Positions 1 through 13,293 of a stretch of 64,000 bases of DNA are shown piece after piece. Under the pieces are notes generated by a model that searched no databases, had not been told where the DNA came from, and worked only from the letters and a program-made list of their open reading frames with translations. Each line of letters opens with the position of its first letter. Positions within the stretch are counted from its first letter, which is position 1. Source of the DNA: Rosellinia necatrix (taxonomy: Eukaryota > Ascomycota > Sordariomycetes > Xylariales > Xylariaceae). Position numbers and translations under genes: made by a program. The stretch covers positions 4,316,001 through 4,380,000 of the forward strand of contig JAGYVD010000005.1 of assembly GCA_021209875.1 (NCBI GenBank), written 5' to 3'.

Positions 1-1564
1 TTATAATAACGCGTTTATTATAATAAACCGATTAAAAAAAAAGTTTAAACGATTTTATATATTATATAAACTATTATAATAAACGCAGCTAAAATATATT
101 ATAAAAAGCTATTTTAAATATTTAATATATTAATAATAATAATTTTAAATTAAAATTTATAATTTATTTTAATATTTATAAACAAATTATATAAACTAAT
201 AAATATAAAATATATTTTAATTTTTGCTAGCTATTATAAAATTATAAAACAAACAGAAATTATAAACAAATATTTAAATTAATAATTATAACTATATATT
301 AACTATTATTAAAACAATTAATTTAAACATATTTTAGCTATAAACTATATATAAACAATACTACTATATAAATTAATAAATATATTATTTTATAAAGCAG
401 AAATAAAATTTTTAATATTTTTTATTTTAATTAAAAAACTAAACTACAGCAGAAAAATTAAAAAGCTTTTAAAAAAAAAAACTTTAAAAACAAAAGCTTA
501 AAATAAAACAAAAAAATCGCTTAATTTATAAATTTAACAAAAAATATTTAATTTAAACTTAAACTTATATAATTAAATAAACTAACTATAAGCAAAAAAA
601 CCTGATTTTAATATAAATAACTATATATTAATTTTAAAAAAATAATTATAAAAACTAACGGACTATCCGATAAGCTAGACTTTTTATAATATAATAAAAG
701 TTTAAAATAATTAATAAAAATAATAATATTTTTATATTAAACATTTTTTTATAAAAACAATAAACTATAATTATATTTTAATAATTTACTGCTAAAACAA
801 AAGCTAATAATTTAAATAATAAAATAATAAAGCTTAAAAAAAAAAGTTTATAGTTAAAAAATTAAATCGTTAAAAATATATTATAAAAACTATAATATTA
901 AATAACTTAAAAAATAAAAACTAATAATAAATAATATTCCGTTTAAAACTTTAAAAACAGCGTAAAATTATTAAAAAAATTTTATAAAAAATATTTAAAC
1001 GTAGCAAAACTTTTAAAACGTTTAAAAAATTAGCTTAAAGCTGCAAAAAATAATAAGTTAAATATAGCATATAAAAATAACAACAAAATAATACAACAAA
1101 AAACAATAAAGCAGAAACAAAAACAAATATAATAATAAATAAAAAAAAGTCGGTAATATAATATAAAAAAACTTATACAATAATTTAATAATATAAAAGC
1201 TTAAAAAACATAACATAAAATAAAAACCTAAAGCGATTTTTTTTTTTTGCTAAAAAACATATTAAAAAGCTATATATTTAAATATAAACACAACTTAAAA
1301 AACAAGCCGTTTTTTTTTTTAAAAAAAAAATAATCATAAATAATTAGTTAGCTAATATATATAGCACGGACCAGTATCCGTACATTTGTTGCTAACTAGT
1401 GCGCACAGCGCGCAAACTAGACCCATCCCACACACCTGCACTTAGCCAGAATTCTAGTAGGCTAATTCCTCCTACTTACTCTTTCTTTTTTTATCTATAG
1501 ATTTTTCGTACAATATATCACTTATTGCTGAAGCCTTGACTTCTTATTTGTAACTGGTGCAACA
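1..1564 (+). mobile_element. 3' part of a RIP-mutated family-B LTR retrotransposon
   Basis: Positions 1-1331 align along their length with about 18,078-19,428, the 3' internal part of the full family-B element. The same A-rich text, the same order of landmarks and the same oligo-T/oligo-A run just before the LTR are present. The element continues off the left edge. Its 3' LTR is at 1,332-1,564. It sits in the reverse-oriented family-C element, whose sequence resumes at 1,565. No open frame survives, and the differences from the other copy look mostly like transitions, as RIP produces. The superfamily (Ty1 or Ty3) cannot be read from the degraded body. Confidence 0.85.
1332..1564 (+). repeat. 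3' LTR of partial family-B element
   Basis: About 233 bp matching the LTRs at 2,161-2,388, 13,053-13,293 and 19,429-19,674. It ends in the shared terminus GCAACA and is preceded by an oligo-A polypurine-like run. The first 40 bases are more diverged than in the other copies. Confidence 0.85.
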
Positions 1565-2890
1565 ACTAGCTTAATTAGCTAGATTAAAACAACTGGTTTA
1601 ATAAGCTAAATTATTAAAATAATTAAAAATTTAATTAGCTAAATTAGCTAGATTATAAATAAAATATATAGCCGTATTAATAACTAAATATATAACCGGT
1701 TTATAATATATAGCCAGATTAACTGAAGCTGCAGTATTTATAAAAAAAAAGCTAACATTAATATTTTTAATAGCTGGAGGCCCTATAAATAAAATCTTTA
1801 AGCTAATATCATTAGCTTTAGTAAAATTATTAGCTTTAGATTTATTAGCTTAAGCCGTTTTAGTTTAATTGCTCGTTTAATTTTTAAAACTACTGCTATT
1901 TTATATATAACTAATTAATAAGTTTAAATAATTATTTATAAAGCCTACTTTTAACTCTAAAAAACCTAATTTTATATTTAAAACGCTTATTTTTAAATTA
2001 AAAGATTTAGTTATAGCCTATAACTTAACATAAAATACCTTTAATTCGGTAATATCTGCAGCTAATTTATTGTACTTTTTATTTAAGCTGTTAACGCGTT
2101 TTTATAGCGTATTTACATCTTTCTATATATCATCTATTAAAACAGCTTTTGTTTAATAACAGTTATGGATGACTGGTCCTTCCTGTAGCGTGCGCAGCAC
2201 GCGCGGGACATCCGTACACCTGTTGCCAACTGGTGCGCACAGACTGGACCCACCCCACACCTGCACTTAGCCAGAATTCTAGTGGGCTAATTCCTCCCAC
2301 TTACTCTTTCTTTTTTCATCTGTAGATTTTCGTACAATACATCACTTATTGCTGGAGCCTTGACTTCTTAATTGTGACTGGTGCAACAATAACTAATAAA
2401 AGCTATAACTTAGCTAGGCTAAACTAGGTCAGCTCGGTCGGCTAAATAAGCTAAGCTTAAATAAGCTAAGTCAGCTAAAGCTAAAATCAGTAAAATCAAT
2501 AGCTTAATTAAATTAGCCAAAATTAACAGATCTGGCTAAAAACGCTAAAAACGATAAAATTAATAAAACTAGCTAGAATTAATAAATCCAAAGCTCTAGT
2601 TAATTAATTAGTTAATTAAAAACTTAACTAGTTAATAAAATAACACAATTTGCAGCTAATTCCACTAGTTCTTTTATATTTAGCCGCGTAATATAAACTG
2701 CCGCAAAACAAAAAAGCTGTTCTTAACCGCAAAACCTAAATAAATAGTTCGCAAAAACTGCTTAAAAAAATTCTTTTAGTCCAATCGTTGCAAAAGCACT
2801 AATTTAATATATCTAGTCAAAAATATAAAGCTGTAAATAGCTGTATTTTACAGTATGCTAGTTTATAGTATAGTGTTATATATATAAAAA
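1565..2890 (-). mobile_element. Reverse family-C element, first segment
   Basis: Reverse-complement match to about 10,000-11,215 of the forward family-C element, landmark by landmark. It is interrupted by a solo B LTR at 2,161-2,388. The left end is cut by the B element at 1-1,564. The right end is cut inside its own LTR by family A. LTR sequence runs from about 2,805 to 2,890 (86 bp) and continues beyond A at 19,823-19,990 (168 bp). The two pieces sum to 254 bp, exactly the LTR length of the intact C copy. Confidence 0.88.
2161..2388 (+). mobile_element. Solo LTR of family B
   Basis: 228 bp, from AGTTATGGAT to GGTGCAACA, flanked by the perfect 5-bp direct repeat ATAAC at 2,156-2,160 and 2,389-2,393. 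Removing the insert and one ATAAC restores the sequence seen uninterrupted (reverse complement) near 10,520-10,540 in the forward C element. This is the least mutated B LTR in the window and fixes the LTR ends. Confidence 0.92.
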
Positions 2891-3149
2891 TATAATAGGC
2901 TATGCCTGAAGGTACACTTATTAGGGTAGTAAATAAGGTTTATTTTTTAGCTAAATAGCAGAAGTTATAAATAGTATATGCGTAGCTTATAAAATATAGT
3001 TTTATAAAGCTGGTTAGTTTTAGTTATATTAGTTTAAGTTTAATAATTAGTTTATAAGCTATTTAATAATTATGTAAAATAAAAATATATAATAGTTTGT
3101 TTATATTAGCTTGTACGCTAATATTTTTTTATAAGTACTGTTTATAATA
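2891..3149 (-). repeat. LTR of family-A left copy (3' LTR in sense orientation)
   Basis: 259 bp, the same length as the LTRs at 22,168-22,426 and 29,516-29,774. The first bases TATAATAGGC correspond to TGTGATAGGC with both G changed to A. The last nine, TTTATAATA, correspond to CCCATGACA with only transitions. Confidence 0.85.
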
Positions 3150-6100
3150 TTATTATTTTTTTATATTTTTTTAAAAAAGTTGCAAGCTAGTTATAAGCTG
3201 TTTTATAGTTTTTATGCTTATATTTTAAGTTTATAAATAAAGTTTTTTTTTAGCTTAAAAAAAGGTTTTTTTTATTAGGTTTTTTTTTATTTATAAGTTT
3301 TAATTTATATATAAGTATATATTTTTATTAGTTTAGTTTGCTAAAATATTTTAACGCTGTTTATAAACGTTTTATAATATTATTTTTTTTATTTATTATT
3401 TGCTAGTTTTTATATATTTTTTAAATGCTTTAAATGCTTATATGCAACTGTTTTTTAAAATTCTGCCGGGCTTTATTTTTTACTGCTTTATATACAGCTA
3501 TATAAAACTTTTAAACCGCCTGTTTTTTTTTTTTTAACAACAATTAGCTTTATAAATTATTTTAATTTTTATAGTGCTTTAGTTTATTATTTAAGCTGTT
3601 TATAAATCGATTTTATTTTATTTTATAAGCCGTTTAACGTTTTATTATTAATATTATATTTATTTTTTATTATTACGGCCAGGCTTTGTTTTTATTTATA
3701 TTTTAGCTGGCCTGTTAGTTTAGCTTGTTAGCGCGGCTATATTTTTTTATTTATTAAAAGTTAGTTTTAAACTGTTCGCGATTTTTTTATTAATTAATTA
3801 AGCGGTTATTTTTTGTTATATTAAAACAGGCTATTTTTAGCTGTTATTTTTATGTTAATTTTATTAATAAAAAGCAGAAATAACGTTTTTTTAAGTTTAT
3901 CAGCTAATTTTTTTTTTTTTTAACGTTTAACGCTGCTTTTATTTGTTTATAAGTTTTATCAACTAAGTTTTAGCGTTATTTGCGCTTTTTTTTTACTTTT
4001 TGCATAGTTTTTTTTTTAATTTTTTTTTATTTATTTTTAAAAGTTTTTTTATTTTTTATTTTTAAGCTGTTTATACGCTGTTTATAATAGCTTCGGAGGT
4101 TTTTTTTGCCTGTTTTATTATAAGCTAGTTTTTTATTAATATTTTATATAGCTTTTTATTTTATTTTATTTATAAACATGTTATATTATATATATGCTGC
4201 GTTAATAAACTAGCAAATAATAACTTTTTAGCTTTTTATATTAATTAAATCAATAATACGTTTTTTTTTATAAGCTTGTTATAAACTAACTATAAAAAAA
4301 CGTGCTGTTATATATTATATATGCTATATAAATAAAAAAAAATGTTTTAAAATAAGCTAGCTGCTGCTATAGCTGTTTATATTTTATATTAATGTTGTTT
4401 ATAAACAGGTTTTTAATAATTTTAAGCTTTATTAAATATTTTTATGCTTTATTAAAAACGTTTATAGATATAATAAATATATTTTTATAAGTTTTTTTTT
4501 TATTAGCTATTTATTATATATTTATAAGCTTTTTAAACAGTTAGAACAAATTTATTAAAGCTTGTTTAAATTTTTTAAAACGTTTAGTTTATATTAATAA
4601 AATATTAAAAATAAGTTTTAATTTTAATAACTGCTGTTTATACCTAGCTTATATATTATATAAACAAAATTATTATTATTATTTAAAGCTGCGTTAAACA
4701 GTTTTTTAAATAATAAAAAAACTAAGGCCTGTTATATAAATATTTTATTTATAATTTATATTTTTATATATTATTTACGTTTAATTAAAAAAATATTAAA
4801 AATATTTTAAAAATAAATAATAATTTATATATTTTATTATAATTTATAAAACTGTTTATAAAATTTTTAAAAGCTGTTATTTTTTTTACAAAAAGTGTTT
4901 TTTAAGTTTATATAAACTACGTTAAAAACGCAGGCTTTATTTTAATATTAATTATAAATAGTTTAAAAAATAAGCAGAAGTTAATTAAATTTTAAAACGA
5001 TATAATAAATAGCGCAGCTATAGCTGCTATTAATAAAATTTTAATAGCTACAGCTGCGTTTTTTTTATTAAATATATTAGTTATTTTTATATTAGTTGTA
5101 AATAAAGCTTAAAAAAATTAAAGCTTAATAATAAAAAATTAAAACAAATTAAATAGCTTAAACGTTATTTTTGCGGCGTTTATTATTATTTTATTTAAAG
5201 CTTATATAAAAAAATATAAAAAATTAGCTGCTTTTATTTAATAGTTTTTTATAGTTTTTAAATTATTTATAATATATTTATAACCTGATTTTATTTATAA
5301 TTAAAAACATAATGTTTTATATTATTTATTTATTTTATTTATTATTTTTTTACGTTTTATTTTTAACCTGTGTTTTTTTATTTTTATATTAAATCTGTTA
5401 TTATTTTATATATATATATATATATTTTTTTAAAACAGTTTACTGCTTAAGTTTTAAAAAGTTTTTAAAAAGTTTTTAATAAGTTTAGCATATTTTTTGT
5501 TTTATAACTAGTTTATAAGCTTTTTATGTTTTGTTTTTAATTTAATAAGCTTTTAATATTTTTTATTTTTATTTTTGTTTTTTAAGTTTTATTGCTTATA
5601 TAAAAAAACTAGCTGTTATTTAACGTTTAAAAAAGCTAAAAATCTATTTTTATATAACATATAAGTTTAATATAAAACAATTATAAATATTTTTTAAAAT
5701 ATTTAATTTTATTATATAAAAGCTGATTATTTTAATAATATAATATTTAAAATATAGCTACGTTAATTTTAAAATAGCTGCAACGTTTATATGTTTTTAA
5801 AAAATAATTAAACAAAATTTTTAGTTTTAAACTTATTAACTAGCATATACTATTTATTAACAGCTTTTTTTTTAGTTTTATTATATTACAGCTATAAATA
5901 TTTAAATAAATTTTATATTATTTTTAATTTTTATATAAATATTTTAATTAAAATTTATAAATTATAAGCCGGTTATATTAAACGTTTAATTATTAATATA
6001 ATAGCTATATAATATTTATAAATTATAAAAAAGCTTAGCTTAATAATTATAATATTTTAATTATTTATAATAAATATAACTTTTAAAAATAATATAAGCA

Positions 6101-9100
6101 AGTTCTATTAAATATATATAATATATATTTATAAATATATTAACATTTTTAGTTTGCTTATTTTATAGCTTTATTTATTTTTAAATAATAAGCAGTAAAT
6201 AAGCGCTGCTTAATATTTATTAATAAATATATTTTATATTAAAAATAATTAATTTAGTTTATATTTTTATTGCTAGTTATACCTATAAAAACTTATAATA
6301 ATATTAATAATATTATATAAATTATTTAATATAAGCTTTTATATTTATTAAAACTATTATTTTAATATAATAGTTTTATTAAACTTATTAGTAATTATTA
6401 TTAAATTAATAAAATTGCTTTATTTTTCTGCTAGTAAATTTATTATAAAATTTATTAAAAGTTTGTTTTAATATTATTTAAAAACTAATAATAAATATAA
6501 CAAGCTTTATTTTTAGTTTTTTATATTATTTTTTGCTGTAAATATTATAATTATACTTAAAACGTTTTATATTTTTTAAAAATATTAATTAAAAAAGTTT
6601 TAAATATTATTATAATAGTTTTTTTAATTAAAATATTTTATTAAATATAAGTTATAAGTATTTTATATTATTTTTGTTTAAAAAGTTTTTAATTATAAAT
6701 TTAAAGCTGGTCGCAAAACTTTAACGCGTTATATAAGTTTAAATTATATTTAATAATAAATATTCTAAAATTTAACTTTAAAAAAAATATATACGTTTTT
6801 TATATTATATAAATAATACGCGCGTAGCTTAGGTTTTTAAAAGCAATATTTTAAATATTAGCTAGATTTTTATAATTAAATATTTTTTTTTAAAAAATTA
6901 GTACGTTTTTAATTTATTTATTTAAATAGTTTATAATTAGTTTAAAAAGCTTAATAAACAGCTATTTATTTTTTAAAAGCTGTTTATTTTATTTTATATA
7001 TTTTTATTTTAAGTTTTTTAAAAAGTCCTGGTTATATTTTAATAACGCGTTTATTTTGCTGTTTAAACGTTTTTTATAAAACTTTAGTTTAAATTTATAT
7101 TTAGTTAATTTTTAGTTTAACCGACCTATTTTTAATTAATTTTTAATAGTTATAAAATAAATAAAGTTTTTATTATTAAATATTATAAAAAAAATATATT
7201 TATATTTTTAAATTAAATATATTAAGCTTATAAATAGTTTATAATTATAAAAATCTTTTATTATAAATTTTATAATTAATTTCTGCAGCTATAAAACAAT
7301 ATAAATAATATATAATAAGCTATAATTTTTATGTTTTTTAATTAGGTTAAACATTTTTATAAAACTATTTTAAATAGTTTGTTTTAATAAAACTTTTTTT
7401 ATTAAAATTAAAATAAATTAATATAAGATTATTTATAAAAGCGTTTTTAAGCATTTTAAAAGCTATATTTTTATAAGTTTTTTATTTAAAAAAACCGTTT
7501 TTTTTTATTAGCGCGGTTAATAAAGCTGTTTTTTTTAAAATAATTATTTATAAGGTTTTTATAAAAGTTTGCAACGTTTAAAATTTTTTATATATTTTTA
7601 AACGTTATAAAAGCTTTTATTTATAAATTGTATATAGTTTTTTAAAGTTTATATTAATTTTGTTACCTGTTTTTATAACAAATTTTAAATATTTTATTAT
7701 AAAAACTTTAAATTTGCTTTTATTAATATTTAAATAAAAGCTAACGTTTATAAAGCAGTTTAAAACTTGTTTAACTTTATAATAATAATCTATTTAAAAG
7801 CTTAAAAAAAATATAAGCATGTTATTAATATATACAGTATAAAAATAATTTAAAAAGTTTTAAAACGTATTATTAATATAACGTTAAAACGTTATAAAAG
7901 CTTTATATAAGCTAAAAAATATTATTAACTATTTAAATAATTTAAACTTAGTTTAAAAAGCTGTTTTTATTTTTTATTTTTATATTTTAATTTTATAAAA
8001 AGCTGGTTTAATATTTAATTTAATAAACTATTTAGCTTATAAAAACATTTTAAACGTTTTTAAATTAAAAAAATACCGGTTTTTTTAATAATATTATTAA
8101 ATGTTTCATAATTATAATAAAATAAAATTATTATTAAGCTTATATATAAAAATATTAATATATCTGCTAGCAAGCTGTTTATACATATATATTTTTATTT
8201 AATAGTTTAATAAAAGTTTTTTAAAAATAAAAGTTTATTTTTAATATATTATATAAAAAGCTTTATAAAATTAGTTTTTATGCTTTTATATATTTATATT
8301 TAAATATATTTTATAATCTGTTTTAAATAGTTAAAAAAAAAGCTTATATTTTATATTTATTAAATAAATTAGTTTATTTTTTAGTTTATTTAAAACTTTT
8401 TTAAGTTATATTTAAAGCTTTTAAATTAAAAGCTTAGTTTATTTAAGCAATTATTATACAAAAACTTTAAATAGCTTTTATTTAAGCCTTTTAATTTTAT
8501 ATATTTTTTGCTTTTTAATAAAAATAACGGCGTTAATTATAAACGTGGTTTAAACTGTTTTAATAATTTTTATTTAATTTATATTTATATTTTTTATAAC
8601 TATTATATTGTTTATTTTTTTATATTTATATAATATTTATAAATAATATATATTATTTTTATATTTTAATAAAAGGTTTTTAATATTAATAAATATTATT
8701 ATTTTTTATTATATATATATATATTTATTTTATATATTTATTTATATTTATATTTAAATAAGTTATTTTATTTATTTTTAAAAGCTATTTATAAGCTTTT
8801 TTAATAGCTAGCTTAAAAGCTATTTTTTATTTTTATACGCGGTAACCTGTATTTTTTAAAAATGTTTTTATTAATAGCTGCATAACATTTATATTTTTAA
8901 TTAATTAAAGCTTTTAAAATTATTTTTTTTATAAATATATTAATTATAAAAAGCAAGCTGTTTAAAAGCTGTTTAATAATAGCTATTTTTTTTTAAATTA
9001 ATATTAACTTTTAAAAGCGTTTTTTTTTAAAAGTTATTTATTTTTTAATTTTTTTTAATTGTTTAAGCTTAACGCTTTTTTTATTTTTATATTCTTTATA

Positions 9101-9822
9101 TAAATATTTAGCCTGCTTATTAGTTTTATAAAATATAACTTAATAAAATAGCCTGGTTTTTTATATTATAACCAGTTTTTTTTTAATTTTTAGCAGCGCT
9201 TTTTTTTTATAGCTTAAACAGCTTAAGCTCTGCTTAAAAAGGTTTATTAAGCAGTAAGTTTAAAAAAAGCAACTTTAATTATTTTAATATTTTTTTTTTA
9301 AATTTACTGCGAGACTTTTATAAGTTGTGCCATATTTATATTTATTTTAAGCGCTGCTTTTAATATAATAATTTAATAGTTTTTTAGCTTGTTTATTATT
9401 TTTAAAACTTAATTAAAATAATTTTAATAATTGTTAAATAATTATATATTTATAAAAGCTTTTTTAAGCTTATTTTTTATAGCTTTTAAAAAAAAAAAAA
9501 ATTGAATATTATTTGGTTAGTTTATTTTATTTAATTTTAATAATAGCTGTTTAAATTAAAAAAAAAACATAGAAAAATATTAATTAACTTTTTAACAAAG
9601 CGTGCGCAGCTTATAAATAAAACATATAGCTTTATTTAAGTTGTTATAAATAGTTTTAATATATTATAAAAATATTTTAAATTAGCTTTTATATTAAAGC
9701 CGCTTATAATATAAAATAATTTAATAATAACTTATATATTATTTTTCAACGGCTTATAAATATTATATTATTTTAATTTATTATTATTTATAAATTTTTT
9801 ATTTATTTATAATTTATATAAT

Positions 9823-10076
9823 TGTTAGAGTAGGCAAGGGGTGCCAGGCTTGGCACCACCAGTGCTCTACTGTAAGATTCGATAAGGTGGCCCAGGCCAC
9901 TTGGGCTAGCCTATTTAGGCTAGGCCCACCCACTTACCTGTACTAGTAAGTAGAATTCTAACACTGCACCTAGAATTTCACTATTTTTATTACTAACTAT
10001 ATATAATACTATAATACAGACCAGTATATTATAAATACAGCTTTTTACAGCTTCATACTTTTAACCAGACTTATTA
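9823..10076 (+). repeat. 5' LTR of family C
   Basis: 254 bp starting TGTTAGAGTAGGC. It contains the GC-richer, better preserved block with the GGTGCC...GGCACC inverted motif. It matches 12,310-12,563 in the same orientation. Confidence 0.9.
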
Positions 10077-12309
10077 AATTAGTGCTTTTACAACGATTAG
10101 ACTAAGTATACCTTTTTAAACAGCTCTTGCGAACTATTTATTTAAGTCTTGCGGTCAAAAACAGTTTTTTTTGCCTTGCGGCAGTTTATACTGCGCGGCC
10201 AAAGGCGAAAAAACTAATAGAATTAGCTGTAAATTGCGTTATTTTATTAACCAGTTAAATCTTTAACTAACTAACTAATTAATTAAAGCTTTAGATTTAT
10301 TAATTCTAGCTAGTCTTACTAATTTTATCGTTTTTAGCGTTTTTAGCCAGATCTGTTAATTCTAGCTAATTTAATTAAGCCTATCCTATTCTATCTAGCC
10401 GATTTTAGTTTTAGCCGGCCTAGCTTATTTAAGCTTAGCTTATTTAGCCGACCAAGCCGACCTAGCCTAGCCTAGCCTAGCCTAGCCGGCCGGCTAGCTA
10501 AACTAAATTATAGCTTTTATTAGTTATTAAATAAAAGCTGTTTTAATAAATAATATATAAAAAAAAATATAAATACGCGATAAAAACGCGTTAACAGCTT
10601 AAACAAAAAATATAACAAGTTAGTTGCAGATATTATTAAATTAAAAATATTTTATATCGAGTTGCAGGCTATAATTAAATTTTTTAATTTAAAAATAAAT
10701 GCTTTAAATATAAAACTAAGCTTTTTAAAGTTAAAAGTAGGCTTTATAAATAACTGTTTAAACTTATTAATCGGCTATAAATAAATTAGCAGTAGCTTTA
10801 AAAACTAAACAACCAATTAAATTAAAACGGCTTAAGCTAATAAGTTTAAAGCTAACAACTTTATTAAAGCTAACAACTTTTTTAAAGCTAATAATAATAC
10901 TAGCTTAAAAATTTTATTTATAAAGCCTTCAGCTATTAAAAATATTAATGTTAGCTTTTTTTTTATAAATACTATAGTTTTTTTTAGTTAATCTGGCTAT
11001 ATATTATAAACCGGTTATATATTTAGTTATTAATACAGCTACGTACTTTATTTATAATCTAGCTAATTAAAGCTATTTATATAATTTAGTACAGCTAGTT
11101 AACTTAGTTAACCAGGCCGATCTAGCTAATTAACTATTTAGCTATTTTAACAATTTAGCTTATTAAGCCTGTTGTTTTAATCTAGCTAATTAAATTAACT
11201 AATTTAATTTAGTTAATTAAGCATTAGCTAATTAAAGCTTTAAATATACGGCTTGTTTAAAAGCTTTAAATATAAGCTATTTTAACTTTAATTATTTTAA
11301 TTTAATAAATATTAAAATAATAACTGCTAAAAATAACGTTATTTCTACAAATATTTAGTTGTTTATAAATAAACTACGGGCTTTAATTAAAAAATAATAC
11401 TTTTTTAGTTAAATTTTTAGCTGGATTAATTACTTGTTATATAACTAAGTTTTAAAATAATAAAACAGCAAATTGCTAGCTAACTAACAGTATATTTTAC
11501 ATAAAGCCGGCTTAAATAAAATTATTGCGGCTTTAAAAAACTGTTTTAAAATATAATTTAAATATGTTATATATGTATTTATAACTAGCAATTTGTTTTT
11601 ACGTAATATAGCTAAAAATAAGCACGCGATATTTTAATTTATATAACATAAGTTATAATATGCGCGGGCTAACAAAACTTTAAAAAAAATAATTTTAATT
11701 AGCTAAAAGTTATAATAACTATTTAAAATTAATAAAATAAATTTATTTTTAATTATATAAAAAAGCTAAAAGCTAAAAAAACTTTAAAAAGCTATATAAA
11801 AAAAATTAAACAAGCTTATAATAGTTTTAAACAAAAAGCTGAACATTTTTATAGCTTTAACTTTAGCTGTAGTTTTAGCTTTAGCAAGCAAAAATATTAA
11901 TAATAACTATATAAACAAAATAACTTTTAAAATATTTAAAGCTTTAACTATTTTAATAAAATTAATAGTTTTATTAGTTTTAATACGTATAGCTAAAACC
12001 GCAGAAAAACTAAAAGCGGCTAAAACTGCAACTAAAACAACAGCTGCAGCTAAACCGGCAGAATTTTTAATTAAAAAAATAGTTAACTAATATACTAGCT
12101 AAACAACAGCTTGTTTATTTTTATTATATTTTTATATAAATTAGCATTTAAAAAAGCTTAAAGCTAAATTAAAGCTTTAAAACTAAATAAAAAGCTTAAA
12201 ACTAAATAAAAAGCTTAGATTAAATTAATAAAATTTTAAAAAATTAATTAGCCAGCTGTTGCTAAATAGTTGCTAAAAGCAGCAACAGCTTTTTAAATGC
12301 CCGGCATTT

Positions 12310-12563
12310 TATTAAAGTAGGCAAGGGGTGCTAAGCTTAGCACTATTAGTGCTCTACTATAAGATTAGATAAGGTGGCCAAGGCCACCTGGGCTAGCCCA
12401 CTTAGGCTAGGCCCACCTACCTACCTGTACTAATAAGTGGAATTCTAGGACTACACCTAGAATTCCACCATCTTCATCACCAACTATATATAACACCACA
12501 ATACAGACCAGTATACTGCAAATACAGCTCTTTACAGCTTCATACCCCTGACCAGACTTATTA
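12310..12563 (+). repeat. 3' LTR of family C
   Basis: 254 bp direct copy of 9,823-10,076. Most differences are C/T or G/A, for example GCCAGG against GCTAAG and CACCACCAG against CACTATTAG. Confidence 0.9.
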
Positions 12564-12931
12564 ATAATATAAACTTTTTTTATATAGTTTATTTAAAACA
12601 GTTTTTTATAAACTATTTAAGCTAAACTAAAAGTTTATATTTAAACTTTTTATAATTAAGTTTAAAAAAATTTAATATAACTTAATAAATAAATATAAAA
12701 ATAATATTAAAAATTAATATATTAACTATTTAAAAATTATTTTAAAGCCGCTTATATATAGCTTTTATTTATTTTTATTAATAAAACATTATTTTTATTT
12801 TAAATATGCTAAATTATTATTATTATATTTTATAGTTTATATTAAAATAAATTTTATTTAATTATTTAAAATAGCTTTTCAAAAGCTTTTAATTAATTTA
12901 TTATAAATTTATTAAAAGCTTTAAAAAGCTA

Positions 12932-13052
12932 TATAATAAGCTATCTTTAAAAATATATTTATTAAAGTAATAAATAAAGTTTATTTTTTAATTAAATAAC
13001 AGAAGTTATAAACAATATATACGTAGCTTATAAAACGTAATTTTATAAAGCT
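12932..13052 (-). repeat. First piece of family-A LTR split by family B
   Basis: 121 bp of family-A LTR. The remaining 138 bp are at 19,680-19,817, and together they make exactly 259 bp. The break coincides with the AAGCT duplications flanking family B. Confidence 0.85.
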
Positions 13053-13293
13053 AGTTACAGATAACTGGTCCTTCCTGTAGCGTGCATAGCACGCGCAGGA
13101 CATCCATATATTTATTGCTAACTAGTGCGCATAGACCAGCTGTAATGTATAGATTAGACCTACTTTATATTTATATTTAGCTAGAATTTTAATAAGCTAA
13201 TTCTTTTTATTTATTTTTTTTTTATTTATAAAATTTTATATAATATATTATTTCTTGTTAAAGCTTTAACTTTTATTTATAATTAATATAACA
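13053..13293 (+). repeat. 5' LTR of family B
   Basis: 241 bp matching 2,161-2,388 and 19,429-19,674. The first 90 bp are well preserved and the rest is strongly C-to-T shifted. It ends ATATAACA, corresponding to GTGCAACA. Confidence 0.87.

Larger units (their letters stand above)
9823..12563 (+). mobile_element. Family-C short LTR element (2.74 kb), complete
   Basis: Two 254-bp direct LTRs (9,823-10,076 and 12,310-12,563) flank about 2.2 kb. The element begins TGTTAGAGTAGG and ends CTTATTA. A perfect 5-bp duplication, ATAAT, lies at 9,818-9,822 and 12,564-12,568, inside family A. Just after the left LTR, a TAGTGC motif could be a RIP-altered TGGTGC primer-binding site, supporting plus orientation (inference). 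The internal region is too short for a full gag-pol, so this is a non-autonomous or internally deleted element. The same internal sequence in the reverse copy argues that the short form itself moved. No open frame survives. Confidence 0.9.
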
